DNA of 64,000 nt from Pseudomonadota bacterium (lineage in GTDB: Bacteria > Pseudomonadota > Alphaproteobacteria > Rhizobiales > Aestuariivirgaceae): contig CAUJIO010000101.1 of assembly GCA_963205315.1 (NCBI GenBank), forward strand, positions 50,790-114,789, written 5' to 3'. A model generated the notes under the pieces. It searched no databases and had not been told where the DNA came from. It worked only from the letters and a program-made list of their open reading frames with translations. Shown piece after piece: positions 24,815-34,152 of this stretch (the stretch's first letter is position 1; the number at the start of each line of letters is the position of its first letter). The translations under genes and the position numbers were made by a program.

Positions 24815-27790
24815 ATGTCACACGCAAGGGGCATCGTACTGGGTATTGTAAGCCTGATCCTGGCCGGCGTTGCCGCGCCCGCACACGCCGCACTGTCCTG
24901 CAGCGCGGCCGCGTCGATCTTCGACACGGCTTACAAAACCTATGCGAAGGCGGCGCCGCGCCCGGATGCCAATCCAAAGTCTGAAACACCCGAAGACCAG
25001 GCCCGCAATCTGGATGAGACGATTTCGGCGCAACGGCAGCGGCTGAATGACGTGAAGGCTGCCTTTGGAGAGATCAGTGACGATGCCGCCGGTGCCCATA
25101 TCACGCTGGCGCAGTTGCTGCGCCGCGCTGCCCGCTTCCAACCCGCTCTTGAAGAACTGGCAGCGGCTGAGGGCATCCTGAAAACCCTCGATCCGCAAGG
25201 CCGTGCCATGGCGATGCTGCTGAGGGAGCGTGGCATCACCTATTCCAACATGCGCCGCCGGGAAGCAGCAGTTGCGGCCCTTGAAGCCGCGATTGCCCTT
25301 CACGCGCAGGGTCCGGCACAGGATTCCTCGCTGGAAGCCCTGAATAGCCTCACATTGGCTCAGGTGCTTCGCGGCCTCAGCCGTTTCGATGCATCCCTCA
25401 AGGCCTTGGACCGGGCGCGCGCCATCTATGACCGCAATCCCGACGCCAATGCCGGCAACCTCGCCGAGGTGCTGATTGACAGTTACACCGTCCTCACCAG
25501 GCTCGACGACAAGACCGGGGCCCTGCCCGTGATCCGCCGCGCCGTGGAGCTGTCCCGCGCCAAACTCGGCCCCTATCACTGGACCACGGCACGCGCACTG
25601 CACAACCTTGCCATTGCCAACCGCAGCAACGGCGACATGACCGCGAGCTTCGAAGCTCTGGCCGAGGCCTATTCCATCTACGACACGCAGGGCAACAACC
25701 GCCGCGCCGCCGAGGCGCTCGATGAAACCGCACGCAGCATGGGACGCCTGTCGTGTTTCAGCGAGGCAACCGGTTATGAAACTGCCGCGCGTCAGCGCCT
25801 CATCGACCAGTATGGGCCGCTGCACGTCAGCGTCGCCGATGCCGAAACCCGGCTCGGCACCTATGCCCGTGACGGTGGAAACCTGCTTGCGGCAGACGTG
25901 AACTTCCGCACGGCCATCGGAATTTTCGATGAGTTATTGGGGCCAGAGAACGTGCGTTCCGCCATCGTGGCGCGCGAACTGGCTTCGGTGCAGGCCCGGA
26001 AAGGTTTGCGCAAGGAGGCCATTTTCACACTGCTCGGTTCAATCCGCAGCCTGCAGAACGAGAATGTGCCCGATGAACTGCGCGAGAGCCTGAAGCAGAT
26101 GGCCGAGATGCTGAGGCAGGCCGGCAATGTCAATGGGGCCATTCTCTTTGCCAAGAAGGCGGTCAACACCCAGCAGGAGATCCGTGCTGCCAACCGCGAT
26201 CTGTCACCTGAGCTCAGCACGTCACTGGCCCAGCGCTACCGGGACCTTTATCTGTCGCTCGCCGATCTGCTGATCGAACAGGGGCGCATGGAAGAAGCCC
26301 AGCGTGTCATCGACATGATCAAGGATCAGGAGATCATCGACTTCGTGCGCGGCGGCAGACCCAAGCTGCTGTCCATCGACAGCCGCGCGCCGCTTACCAA
26401 AACGGAGACGAAGACGCTTGCGGCCATCGACACGTTGTTGAAGCAGCCCTTCGCCGTGGCAGATGACCTCGAACGGCTGGTGGCGAAATCCAAAGCGGGA
26501 CAACTCACGGCGCGGGAGCAGGCCGATCTCGATGCGCTGAAGGCTGCCTTCCATGAGAACTTCAAGGCCTTCCAGACCGAGGCCAAGGCGCTCATCGATG
26601 CGCTCGACGAACAGGAAGCGACAATCCAGAACGAAGTGGCGCAGTTGCATCTCGACATGCTTGGCCAAGCCCGGCGCAAGCTGAAGCCCTTCAAGGGGCG
26701 CGCCGTCCTGTTGCAGATCGCGAGCCTTAAGGACGAGGTGCATCTCTTCGTAACCGGCGCCAATGCGCAATCGCACCGCACCTCGCCGGTGCCGCGCGGC
26801 CGGCTGGCACGCATGGCATTCGAAGGGTGGAGTGCGACGGCCCACGCAAGTCCGGACGCCGATCAGAAGTTGCGGGCGCTTTATGACGTGCTGATCGGTC
26901 CGGTCGAGCAAGACCTCAAGGATTCAGGTGCCGTGGTGGTGATGCTGAACCTCGAAGGCTTCCTGCGCTACATTCCATTTGCGGCTCTCAAAGGCAGCGA
27001 GCGCTATTTCATCGAAGACTTTGCATTGACCATCCAGACGCCTGCCGCCGACACTCAATACATGACTGGCGGCCGCGACCGGGCCCGTGCCGTAGGATTT
27101 GGCGTGACCGATGCCCTTCAGGATTTCGCCGGCCTTCCGGGAGTCGCCAAGGAACTGGAGACCATCTTCGACGGCAGCGACAATGCCGGCGTACTGGGCG
27201 GTGTGCCGCGCCTCAACCGTGACTTCAACGCTGACGACTTCGCCACGGCCCTCGAGAACCGCCCGCAATTCGTTCACATCGCCAGCCACTTCAAACTTGA
27301 ACCCGGGGACGAGAGCAAATCCTTTCTGCTGCTCGGCACGGGTGATGAACTGACGCTCGAGGCCTTGCGCACGGATGAGCGTTTCCAGTTCATGGATGTC
27401 GACCTGCTCACACTCTCGGCCTGCGAGACGGCCGGCGAAGTGGGGTCCGACGGCAAGGAAGTCGAAAGCTTTGCCACACTCGCGCAGGCCAGCGGTGCAT
27501 CCTCGGTGATGGCAACGCTATGGCCTATTGCAGATGAATCCACCGCCACGCTCATGGCGGATTTCTATCGCGCGCTTCTCGACCAGCAGCTTGACAAGGC
27601 CGTGGCCCTGCAGCAGGCGCAAGTCGCAATGATCCATGCGCGTGATGGCGCCGTGGCGATGGGTGCGCCCAACACAGTCTCGCGCGGCGTGAAGGCCGAA
27701 GGCGAAATCGATACGGCCCCGGCCGCGCGCATGCCGTTGTCGCATCCCTATTACTGGTCGGCATTCATTCTGATGGGCAACTGGCTATAG
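24815..27790 (+). CDS. Secreted TPR-CHAT caspase-like protease
   Basis: The 991-residue product starts with a signal peptide (GIVLGIVSLILAGVAAPAHA|AL). Residues about 60-480 are tetratricopeptide-like helical repeats, followed by a coiled-coil region (about 560-625), then the C-terminal CHAT domain. The caspase-like dyad is readable: H825 in VHIASHF and C870 in LTLSACETAG, with the SVMATLWPIADESTATLM helix after it. CHAT peptidases cut partner proteins; separase is a distant relative. Here the leader puts it in the periplasm or outside. The open frame goes 37 codons further upstream; the signal peptide sets the start. Short spacer and repeat follow before the convergent DUF2155 gene. Confidence 0.88.
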   Translation: MSHARGIVLGIVSLILAGVAAPAHAALSCSAAASIFDTAYKTYAKAAPRPDANPKSETPEDQARNLDETISAQRQRLNDVKAAFGEISDDAAGAHITLAQLLRRAARFQPALEELAAAEGILKTLDPQGRAMAMLLRERGITYSNMRRREAAVAALEAAIALHAQGPAQDSSLEALNSLTLAQVLRGLSRFDASLKALDRARAIYDRNPDANAGNLAEVLIDSYTVLTRLDDKTGALPVIRRAVELSRAKLGPYHWTTARALHNLAIANRSNGDMTASFEALAEAYSIYDTQGNNRRAAEALDETARSMGRLSCFSEATGYETAARQRLIDQYGPLHVSVADAETRLGTYARDGGNLLAADVNFRTAIGIFDELLGPENVRSAIVARELASVQARKGLRKEAIFTLLGSIRSLQNENVPDELRESLKQMAEMLRQAGNVNGAILFAKKAVNTQQEIRAANRDLSPELSTSLAQRYRDLYLSLADLLIEQGRMEEAQRVIDMIKDQEIIDFVRGGRPKLLSIDSRAPLTKTETKTLAAIDTLLKQPFAVADDLERLVAKSKAGQLTAREQADLDALKAAFHENFKAFQTEAKALIDALDEQEATIQNEVAQLHLDMLGQARRKLKPFKGRAVLLQIASLKDEVHLFVTGANAQSHRTSPVPRGRLARMAFEGWSATAHASPDADQKLRALYDVLIGPVEQDLKDSGAVVVMLNLEGFLRYIPFAALKGSERYFIEDFALTIQTPAADTQYMTGGRDRARAVGFGVTDALQDFAGLPGVAKELETIFDGSDNAGVLGGVPRLNRDFNADDFATALENRPQFVHIASHFKLEPGDESKSFLLLGTGDELTLEALRTDERFQFMDVDLLTLSACETAGEVGSDGKEVESFATLAQASGASSVMATLWPIADESTATLMADFYRALLDQQLDKAVALQQAQVAMIHARDGAVAMGAPNTVSRGVKAEGEIDTAPAARMPLSHPYYWSAFILMGNWL

Positions 27791-27803
27791 AGCTACCGGC
27801 GCC

Positions 27804-27837
27804 CGATCGAGCGCAAACACGTTGCTCGCCCAATGCG
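27804..27837. repeat. Dispersed intergenic repeat, copy 1
   Basis: ATCGAGCGC, six bases, GTTGCTC, then TTGCTCGCCCAATGCG at 27822-27837. The same words recur downstream of rimO and after the gene ending at 41351. It sits between two convergent stops, about 14 bases after the CHAT gene ends. Confidence 0.5.
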
Positions 27838-27846
27838 GTGGAGCTC

Positions 27847-28293
27847 CTAGTCCTCAGGCTCGCCTTCTTCGATCTGGTCCTGCAAGGTCGAGAGATCAGG
27901 CGTCGCCTCGATCACCGGCGGCGGCGCGTTGGGATCGCGGCAGCCGGTCAACCAGACATCATAGATGGCATGCTCCACGGCATTGAGGCCGGGGCTTTCG
28001 GCGAACATCCAGCCGGAGAAAATCGTCTTCCGCGTGCTGTCGGATTCGACCTGATCGACGGTGACGAAACTTGTGGTCTTCGGTTCCTCGGTGATGGGAC
28101 TCGACATGCAGGCATGTGGCTTGACGACGAGGCCACCGAACCGCCGCTCTTCGTTGATGGGGATCTCGAACGTGGTGGTGATGCCGGTGATCTTGTCCAA
28201 GCCTGCGAAGACAGCAATCGGATTGGAGACGCGTTCGGCATGGGCTGGCGAAACCGCCAGCACCAAAACGCCTGACAGCAGTAAACGCCTCAT
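27847..28293 (-). CDS. DUF2155 exported protein
   Basis: The 148-residue protein has a signal peptide (MRRLLLSGVLVLAVSPAHA|E) and the DUF2155 core: GLDKITGITTTFEIPI, FGGLVVKPHACMS, TVDQVES and TIFSGWMFAESPGL with NAVEHAIYDVWLTGC near the end. The family is periplasmic, alphaproteobacterial and of unknown biochemical role, commonly placed beside mlaD and NDUFA12 genes, as here. The stop of the preceding methyltransferase overlaps its ATG by four bases. Confidence 0.9.
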   Translation of the reverse strand: MRRLLLSGVLVLAVSPAHAERVSNPIAVFAGLDKITGITTTFEIPINEERRFGGLVVKPHACMSSPITEEPKTTSFVTVDQVESDSTRKTIFSGWMFAESPGLNAVEHAIYDVWLTGCRDPNAPPPVIEATPDLSTLQDQIEEGEPED

Positions 28294-29060
28294 GTCCTAA
28301 CGGCCTCGACGCGCAGCCGCACATAGTCCGCCGTCCAGTTGCCTTGCGCATCACACAGCGCCGGACGCAACAATTCGATGGTCTCGGCGAGTGCAGATTC
28401 AGCTTCGTTTTCAAATTGTTGAAAGAATGGTTTGCGAAATAACATGAGCCACCCTTCAATCCCGGTCTTGAGCACCACAGGGCGGGGAATCAAAGCGATA
28501 CGCTTCACCGCAAGGCCATTGGCTTCCAGCAGTTCGCGATAGACTTCGGGTGCCGGAAAATACCAGGGATGGGCGAGCGAAAGGTCGCCGCCGCGCTTCA
28601 TGGCAATGGCACGCATCGCGGTCACGATCGCTGCGACATTGCCATGGCCGCCAAACTCGGCGACGAAACGGCCACCCGGCTTCAGGGCATTGGATACGCC
28701 CTTGGCTACGGCTTCCGCATCTTGCATCCAGTGCAGCGCCGCGTTGGAGAACACGGCGTCGAACTCCGGCCCAAAGCTCAGAGACTGGCCATCCATCAAA
28801 CGGACATCGAGACCCTTCGCGACACAGGCGGCAACAAAATCCGGGCTGCTGTCGACGCCGACGACATCGGCCCCGGCCGCTTTCAGTTCGGCCGTCAACA
28901 CGCCATCGCCGCAGCCCACGTCGAGAATGCGTTCACCCGGCTTCAGCGCCAGCCATTCGACGACGCCTCCGGCGAGATCGGAAACGAAGCGCGCATGCGT
29001 ATCATAAGTGCCGGCCGACCAGGTCTGGCGGCGGGCATCGTCAATGCTGCTCGTCATCAC
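28290..29060 (-). CDS. Class I SAM-dependent methyltransferase
   Basis: The 256-residue protein has motif I ILDVGCGDG (residues 45-53), motif II DVVGVDSSPDF, DGQSLSFGPEFDAVFSNAALHW, and ALKPGGRFVAEFGGHGN. This resembles the trans-aconitate/Methyltransf_25 group. Natural substrate unknown. The gene overlaps both neighbours by four bases (mlaD stop on one side, DUF2155 start on the other), so it belongs to the NDUFA12-mlaD operon, though that operon in relatives does not always hold a methyltransferase. Confidence 0.88.
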   Translation of the reverse strand: MMTSSIDDARRQTWSAGTYDTHARFVSDLAGGVVEWLALKPGERILDVGCGDGVLTAELKAAGADVVGVDSSPDFVAACVAKGLDVRLMDGQSLSFGPEFDAVFSNAALHWMQDAEAVAKGVSNALKPGGRFVAEFGGHGNVAAIVTAMRAIAMKRGGDLSLAHPWYFPAPEVYRELLEANGLAVKRIALIPRPVVLKTGIEGWLMLFRKPFFQQFENEAESALAETIELLRPALCDAQGNWTADYVRLRVEAVRT

Positions 29061-29533
29061 TGTGCCTGCGGTTCAGGCGTTCCACCGCCATCCTTGCGCT
29101 CGAACATCGCCTGGCTGATGAGCGACCAGATGTCGACAGCACCTTGCGTGTTCGAAATGACTCCGCCCTCTGCCAGCATGGTCTCGGCCCCACCCTGCTC
29201 CAGCGAAATGAACTTGGAGCCGAGCAAACCTTCCGCCGTGACCTTGGCGGTGGCGTCTTCAGTGATCTTGAGTGCCGGGTCCAGTTCCATCACCACCTTG
29301 GCCTGAAAGTTCTCGGGATTAAGCGAGAAGCCGACGACGGACCCAATCTTGACGCCGGCAGCGCGCACATCGGTGCCGACGTTGATGCCCTCGGCATTGT
29401 CGAATTCGGCCGAGACGCGATAGGCGCCGCTGGCCGACCCCTTGCCCGATGCCTGATAGGCAAAGAATAAGAAGCCCGCGGCAATCAGCACGACGGCCGC
29501 CCCGATCAGGGTCTCAACTGTCGAGTTCTTCAT
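29057..29533 (-). CDS. mlaD: Outer-membrane lipid asymmetry protein MlaD
   Basis: MlaD binds phospholipid in the periplasm as part of the MlaFEDB ABC transporter, which maintains outer-membrane asymmetry. The 158-residue protein has an N-terminal transmembrane helix (ETLIGAAVVLIAAGFLFFAY) and one MCE domain (about residues 39-117; AEFDNAEGINVGTDVRAAGVKIG, with SLISQAMF at the C-terminal helix). The other Mla genes are not in the window. The NDUFA12 gene is 66 bases upstream. Confidence 0.93.
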   Translation of the reverse strand: MKNSTVETLIGAAVVLIAAGFLFFAYQASGKGSASGAYRVSAEFDNAEGINVGTDVRAAGVKIGSVVGFSLNPENFQAKVVMELDPALKITEDATAKVTAEGLLGSKFISLEQGGAETMLAEGGVISNTQGAVDIWSLISQAMFERKDGGGTPEPQAQ

Positions 29534-29599
29534 GCACGGCTCCTCACAGTTCTGTCGCGCCGGCAGTTACAGCCAAGAGCGGCGCCAAAATATGGCAGA

Positions 29600-30007
29600 C
29601 TATTCCGGCTTCCAGGCCGAATAATCAGCGGCACGTGCAGCGGGCTTGCCACCCGACACGATCGAACCGGGCGGACGATAGGCCTTGGCCGTGCCGGTCT
29701 GGTTTACGTGGTGCGGCTTTTCCCATTCGCGCGGCTTGTAGTCGCCTTCCTTCGGTGGCTGGTCGACGCGGTGGTGCATCCAGCCATGCCAGCCGGGAGG
29801 TACCGCCGAGGCTTCCGAATAACCGTTGTAGACAACCCAGCGCCGCTCCGGAATCGACTCAGGCAGGGCGGACTTGGCGCGATAATAGCGGTTGCCTGCC
29901 TGATCGGTTCCGACAAGCTCGCCCTTGCGCCACGTATAGAAGCGGGTGTTGAGCGTCTGACCGTTCCACCAGGTGAAAAGCTGTTTCAGAAACAACATGA
30001 GACTCAT
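29600..30007 (-). CDS. NADH:ubiquinone oxidoreductase accessory subunit NDUFA12 family
   Basis: The 135-residue protein matches the alphaproteobacterial homologue of the mitochondrial complex I subunit B17.2/NDUFA12: LFTWWNGQTLNTRFYTWRKG, then GNRYYRAK, RRWVVYNGYSEASAVPPGWHGWMHH and the C-terminal PYRPPG-like KAYRPPGS. It is an accessory subunit or assembly factor of complex I. It heads the mlaD operon. Confidence 0.93.
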   Translation of the reverse strand: MSLMLFLKQLFTWWNGQTLNTRFYTWRKGELVGTDQAGNRYYRAKSALPESIPERRWVVYNGYSEASAVPPGWHGWMHHRVDQPPKEGDYKPREWEKPHHVNQTGTAKAYRPPGSIVSGGKPAARAADYSAWKPE

Positions 30008-30122
30008 CCGTGTTGCGGAGGCAGGGCCCCCTCGAAAATCGCGCCGGACTATGGCGGAAGCGCCTTGCGCCGTCCAGAGGCGAATTTGGGCGCGGCAGAT
30101 GAAAAACCCGGTGCATGACGCA

Positions 30123-32141
30123 TCATGGAATGGCGGTGATCAGATCCTGTGTGTCACCGGCACGATCATGCTCGGCCAACCGGCTGAGGCCCTTGGATTG
30201 GACAAGAACATCACGCAGCCCGGCAATATCCGTGGGCAAGGCGGCCGCCAAGGACGGGATGGCATAGAGATGGAAGCCGTTGCTGCGGACTTCGCGCGTC
30301 AGGCTCAGCAGATAGACAGGCTTGTAGGCCTGACCTTCGGCGGTGGCCAGGCCGGTCTTGTAGACGCGCAGGACTTCGCGCTGTCCTGACGAATCAGACG
30401 GCATGTGGATCATGGTGAGCTTGGCTTTGAGGCCCTCATGCAGCGCAGGCCTTGGCGCAAGTTCGGTCAACGTCGCATTGGGATTGAGGTAGGGCAAACT
30501 CTCCCGCCAGGTCCAGCGCGGGCTTTCAGTCCAGCCGGCGGATTGCAGATATTGCGACAAAGGGCCAAGTTCCCCCGCATATTGGGCGATGAACACTTCC
30601 TCGGGCTTGCCGGCAAGATCGATGCGGCGGGGCGGCAGGCGCTCCCAGTCCTTCGCCACCCAATCGGCCACCGGAACGAGGAGCTGCGTTTGCGGCATCG
30701 CATAGACGTTCTCAGCCCGCTTGAACCCGGTCGTCACGTGGGCCGCACCGGCGAGCATGAAGACGATGAGGGAAGCACCGAACAGGCTGACGGGCTTTAT
30801 GCGGCGCGGCGGAATTGCCTCGATGGCAACGCCGAAGGCGGCCACGATGACCGTTCCGAACAACAGGCCGGCGAGCACGTCCGACAACCAATGGGCGCCA
30901 AGATAGATGCGGGAATAGCCTATCGCCACCACCAGCGAGGCACAGGCCCCATAGACGAGCGCTCTGCCCCAGCGGCCCATCGAATGACTGACAAGGACCG
31001 CGAGAATGCCGAAGATCACTGCGGCCATGGTGGCATGGCCAGAGGGGAAACTGAAAGATTCGCCGTGGGCGTAGGACAAGTCTATGGGCCTCGGCCTCTG
31101 AATGGCCACCTTGATCATGATTTCGAACAGCTTGGCCGCTATAATGGCGATGCCGCCGGCCATGGCGGCGCGATAGGCCTTGCGCCAGACCAGCCAGGCA
31201 ACGATGGTGACGGCGAGGATCGCCATGACAAGAGTGTCGCCCAGCATGGTGATGACGATCATGATCTCGTCGGCCGGCGCGTTGCGCATCTCGCGCATCA
31301 GGGTGAAAATCGAGACATCGATGTTGGAGATGGCGGAGTTCGAGGCAGCGCGGATGCCAAGGTTAGCGAGCGCCACGAGGCACGCGACGATGACGGCGGC
31401 AAACAGCACGATCAGCACTGAGCGGGGATTGTCGGGCGAGACCGCCCGGGCAAAGCGATGCCACGAGCGGCCCTTGCGGCGGCGTGCCCAGTCCGAAATC
31501 CGGGACAGCAGCCGGTTGAGGTGGGGCGAGACACCGGCGGCCAGCAGCCGGATCGCATAGCCCGCGACGGCGATCAGAACCAGCAGCACCAGCAGCACGA
31601 CAACCAGCCGGCCGCTCAGTTCGCCCGCAAAGGCCAGGCCTTCACCAATGAGGATGCCCGGAACGACATGTGCCAGTGCCCAGATGGTTCCCGATGTGAC
31701 GTTCACAAAGAGGAAGAAGAGCTGGTTCATGTTGAACATGCCGACGATGCCCGGCACGACGGCTTTGACGCCGGGCACAAAGCGGCCGATGGCGATGCTC
31801 TTGCCGCCATGCAGCCGGACAAAATCCTCGCCCTTGGCGACTAGCTGCGGATAGCGGTTGAGAGGCCATAAGGTCTTCAGCCTCTCGCCAAAGAGGCGGC
31901 CGGCCCAATAGGAGAACTGGTCACCGACGATGGCGCCCACGGCAGTGGCCAGAAACACCGGCCAAAAGGCCAGATGGCCGGTCCCGACAAGGATGCCTGC
32001 GCCGACCAGCACGGCGGTTGACGGTACGAACAGGCCAATGATCAGCAGCGCCTCGCCCATGGCGATCAGGAAGATGATGGCAATGGCCCATCCCGGGTGG
32101 GCGGAGAAGTAGTCCAGATAGGGCTGGATATAGTCCATCAC
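30123..32141 (-). CDS. DedA-PAP2-LssY fusion membrane protein
   Basis: The 672-residue protein joins three modules. Residues 1-200 are a DedA/SNARE-associated domain (GEALLIIGLFVPSTAVL, IGRFVPGVKAVVPGI), a lipid scramblase/flippase type. Residues about 245-440 are a PAP2 phosphatase with all three motifs: K344-x6-R351-P352, P366-S-G-H369, and S410-R-x5-H417-x3-D421. Residues about 480-672 look like an LssY C-terminal domain. PAP2 enzymes dephosphorylate undecaprenyl-PP or lipid phosphates, and DedA proteins recycle carrier lipids, so a carrier- or phospholipid-recycling role is plausible. Family relatives carry the same fusion. Confidence 0.88.
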   Translation of the reverse strand: MMDYIQPYLDYFSAHPGWAIAIIFLIAMGEALLIIGLFVPSTAVLVGAGILVGTGHLAFWPVFLATAVGAIVGDQFSYWAGRLFGERLKTLWPLNRYPQLVAKGEDFVRLHGGKSIAIGRFVPGVKAVVPGIVGMFNMNQLFFLFVNVTSGTIWALAHVVPGILIGEGLAFAGELSGRLVVVLLVLLVLIAVAGYAIRLLAAGVSPHLNRLLSRISDWARRRKGRSWHRFARAVSPDNPRSVLIVLFAAVIVACLVALANLGIRAASNSAISNIDVSIFTLMREMRNAPADEIMIVITMLGDTLVMAILAVTIVAWLVWRKAYRAAMAGGIAIIAAKLFEIMIKVAIQRPRPIDLSYAHGESFSFPSGHATMAAVIFGILAVLVSHSMGRWGRALVYGACASLVVAIGYSRIYLGAHWLSDVLAGLLFGTVIVAAFGVAIEAIPPRRIKPVSLFGASLIVFMLAGAAHVTTGFKRAENVYAMPQTQLLVPVADWVAKDWERLPPRRIDLAGKPEEVFIAQYAGELGPLSQYLQSAGWTESPRWTWRESLPYLNPNATLTELAPRPALHEGLKAKLTMIHMPSDSSGQREVLRVYKTGLATAEGQAYKPVYLLSLTREVRSNGFHLYAIPSLAAALPTDIAGLRDVLVQSKGLSRLAEHDRAGDTQDLITAIP

Positions 32142-32222
32142 GGCGGGTCGGTTCCTTCAAGGTCTGCGGGGCCGGCTGGTTGCAACACGGCGCAGAATTA
32201 GCGTTGGGAAACTACAGGCGCG

Positions 32223-32483
32223 TTAACGCTGAGGTGCATCTTTCTCGTGTGATCCGGCGCACTTGTGCCGAGGCAGGGGGATTTGTTCGTAGCGGTTTTT
32301 CGTCGACGCTTCCAACGATACCGGACAATTGCGGCTTGGCAGCGGCTTCGCGTCCGGAGCGAAGGCCTCCAGCGTGTAGGCGGGCGCAAAGCCGAGCATC
32401 CAGTCGTCATGACCCTCCCAGTTCATGGCGAGGGCCGGGACGGGCCAGAGCACGATGAGGGCCGCAAACGCTCTTAATCTCAT
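32223..32483 (-). CDS. Small exported protein of unknown function
   Basis: The 86-residue product begins with a signal peptide (MRLRAFAALIVLWPVPALA|M), then NWEGHDDWMLGF, an acidic segment, and a conserved-looking NPYEQIPLPRHKC-type end (here TKNRYEQIPLPRHKC). The frame is open much further upstream, but no start there gives a sensible leader. I have a sense of similar short proteins in Rhizobiales, with no known function. Two cysteines remain in the mature part. Confidence 0.6.
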   Translation of the reverse strand: MRLRAFAALIVLWPVPALAMNWEGHDDWMLGFAPAYTLEAFAPDAKPLPSRNCPVSLEASTKNRYEQIPLPRHKCAGSHEKDAPQR

Positions 32484-32579
32484 GATCGTGAAGATAGGAC
32501 CCGGCCTGCGGCAATTACAAGGCTGACAACAGACGTATAGACGTTGGCGCGGCGGAGCGGGTCGGCCATAGTGGCGGCA

Positions 32580-34124
32580 ATGGACGAAGCCTCCGGTACT
32601 GCAGGAAATAGAATCGGCAAGTGGCTGGGATTTTCTGCCCTCTGCGCCGGCATGTTCATGGCGGTGCTTGATATCCAGATCGTCGTCACCTCGTTGTCGG
32701 TCATCGAACAGGCGCTGAAAATCGGTGCCGACCGTATGAGTTGGGTGCAGACGGCCTACCTCATCGCCGAAATCATTGCCATTCCCCTCACCGGGCTGCT
32801 GATGCGCGTGTTCACATTGCGCTGGCTGGTCACCGGTGCGGTCATGATCTTTACCCTGGCCTCGATCGGCTGTGCCTTCAGTATCGGCTTCAGTTCGCTC
32901 ATTGCCTTCAGGGTCCTCCAGGGTCTGGCCGGAGGCGTGCTCATCCCCGTCGTGTTCTCGGCCATCTTCCTGCTGTTCAGGCCCGGCACCGAACAGACGA
33001 TCGCCACCACCATGGGCGGTGTACTTGTGGTTCTCGCACCAGCACTCGGTCCAATCACTGGAGGCCTCGTCACCGAGCACCTGTCGTGGCACTGGCTGTT
33101 CCTCATCAATGTCATTCCCGGAGTTCTGACGGCTCTCCTCGCGTTCGCCTTCCTGCCGCGCGGGCGGATGCAACTGGCGCTTCTGGCGGATCTTGACTGG
33201 GTGTCGCTGGCATTGATCGCTGTGGCGCTGGGCGCCCTCGAGATCGGGCTCAAGGAGGCGCCGGACCAGGGCTGGCTCTCGCCCACATCATCGTTGCTAT
33301 TTGTTGGCGCGGCTGTGGGCATGGGTCTGGCAATGCGGCGGCGTTCGCCAGTCGTCGATTTCAGCCTGCTCAAAGAACGCCACCTGCGATATGGCTGCGG
33401 CATCAGCTTCATACTCGGGCTCGGACTCTATGGTTCGGTCTATCTGCTGCCCCTGTTCCTGGCGTTCGTGAAGCATCTGGGCCCGATCGAGATCGGCATG
33501 ACCCTGCTGGTGACCGGGTTGGCGCAACTTGTGGCCGCGCCCATCTCCGTGATCCTCGACCGGTTGGTCAATCCTCGCCTGCTCAGTGTGGTGGGATTCA
33601 CCGGGTTTGCTCTGGGGCTCGCCATGACCGGTTTCGAGACCCCGTCATCGGACTATGACGACCTCTTCTGGGCGCAGATCGTCCGGGGCGGCGCCGTAGC
33701 GCTGTGCATTCTGCCGGTGACCCGATTCGCACTGGGACTGTTGCCGCTGTCGCGGGTGAGCGATGCCTCGGGCCTTTACAATCTCAGCCGCAACCTTGGC
33801 GGCGCCATCGGAATAGCGCTCATAGACACGGTCATATTCACGCGAAGTGCGGACTATGCCGACCAGCTCACCGAGCTGATGAAAACCGATGCCGGGGCAG
33901 CGGCCTTAAAACTTGGCCTCAGCGCGGATGATATGCCGGACCCCGAGGATCCGATGGGGGTTCTGGGCGTGATGGATGCAATCCAGGAGGCAAGCCTGAC
34001 GCTTGCCGCCAACGAGGCCTGGCTGATGCTGGCGGGCGTCACCATCATCGCCCTGCTGCTCATCTGGAGGATGGGACCGATTCGAGCAGCCGATTCCATG
34101 GAAACGCGTCCGGATTCTTCTTAA
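32580..34124 (+). CDS. MFS transporter, DHA2 (EmrB/QacA) family
   Basis: The 514-residue protein has fourteen predicted helices, the DHA2 pattern. Motif C-like GGVLIPVVFSAIFLLF and the FMAVLDIQIVVTSLSVIEQAL helix 1 with the D-x-Q-I-V-x-T motif are typical of multidrug exporters, and QTAYLIAEIIAIPLTGLL follows. I chose the ATG at MDEASGT because the first 12 codons begin with a TTG and look like leader. No EmrA adaptor or repressor gene lies beside it. Confidence 0.88.
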   Translation: MDEASGTAGNRIGKWLGFSALCAGMFMAVLDIQIVVTSLSVIEQALKIGADRMSWVQTAYLIAEIIAIPLTGLLMRVFTLRWLVTGAVMIFTLASIGCAFSIGFSSLIAFRVLQGLAGGVLIPVVFSAIFLLFRPGTEQTIATTMGGVLVVLAPALGPITGGLVTEHLSWHWLFLINVIPGVLTALLAFAFLPRGRMQLALLADLDWVSLALIAVALGALEIGLKEAPDQGWLSPTSSLLFVGAAVGMGLAMRRRSPVVDFSLLKERHLRYGCGISFILGLGLYGSVYLLPLFLAFVKHLGPIEIGMTLLVTGLAQLVAAPISVILDRLVNPRLLSVVGFTGFALGLAMTGFETPSSDYDDLFWAQIVRGGAVALCILPVTRFALGLLPLSRVSDASGLYNLSRNLGGAIGIALIDTVIFTRSADYADQLTELMKTDAGAAALKLGLSADDMPDPEDPMGVLGVMDAIQEASLTLAANEAWLMLAGVTIIALLLIWRMGPIRAADSMETRPDSS

Positions 34125-34152
34125 TCCTGACGCTTGGTTATGCCATTCGGCC

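Noticed and set aside
32544..32579. Longer TTG start for the DHA2 transporter
   Set aside because: The 12 extra residues are not part of the family, and the ATG gives the expected N-terminus.
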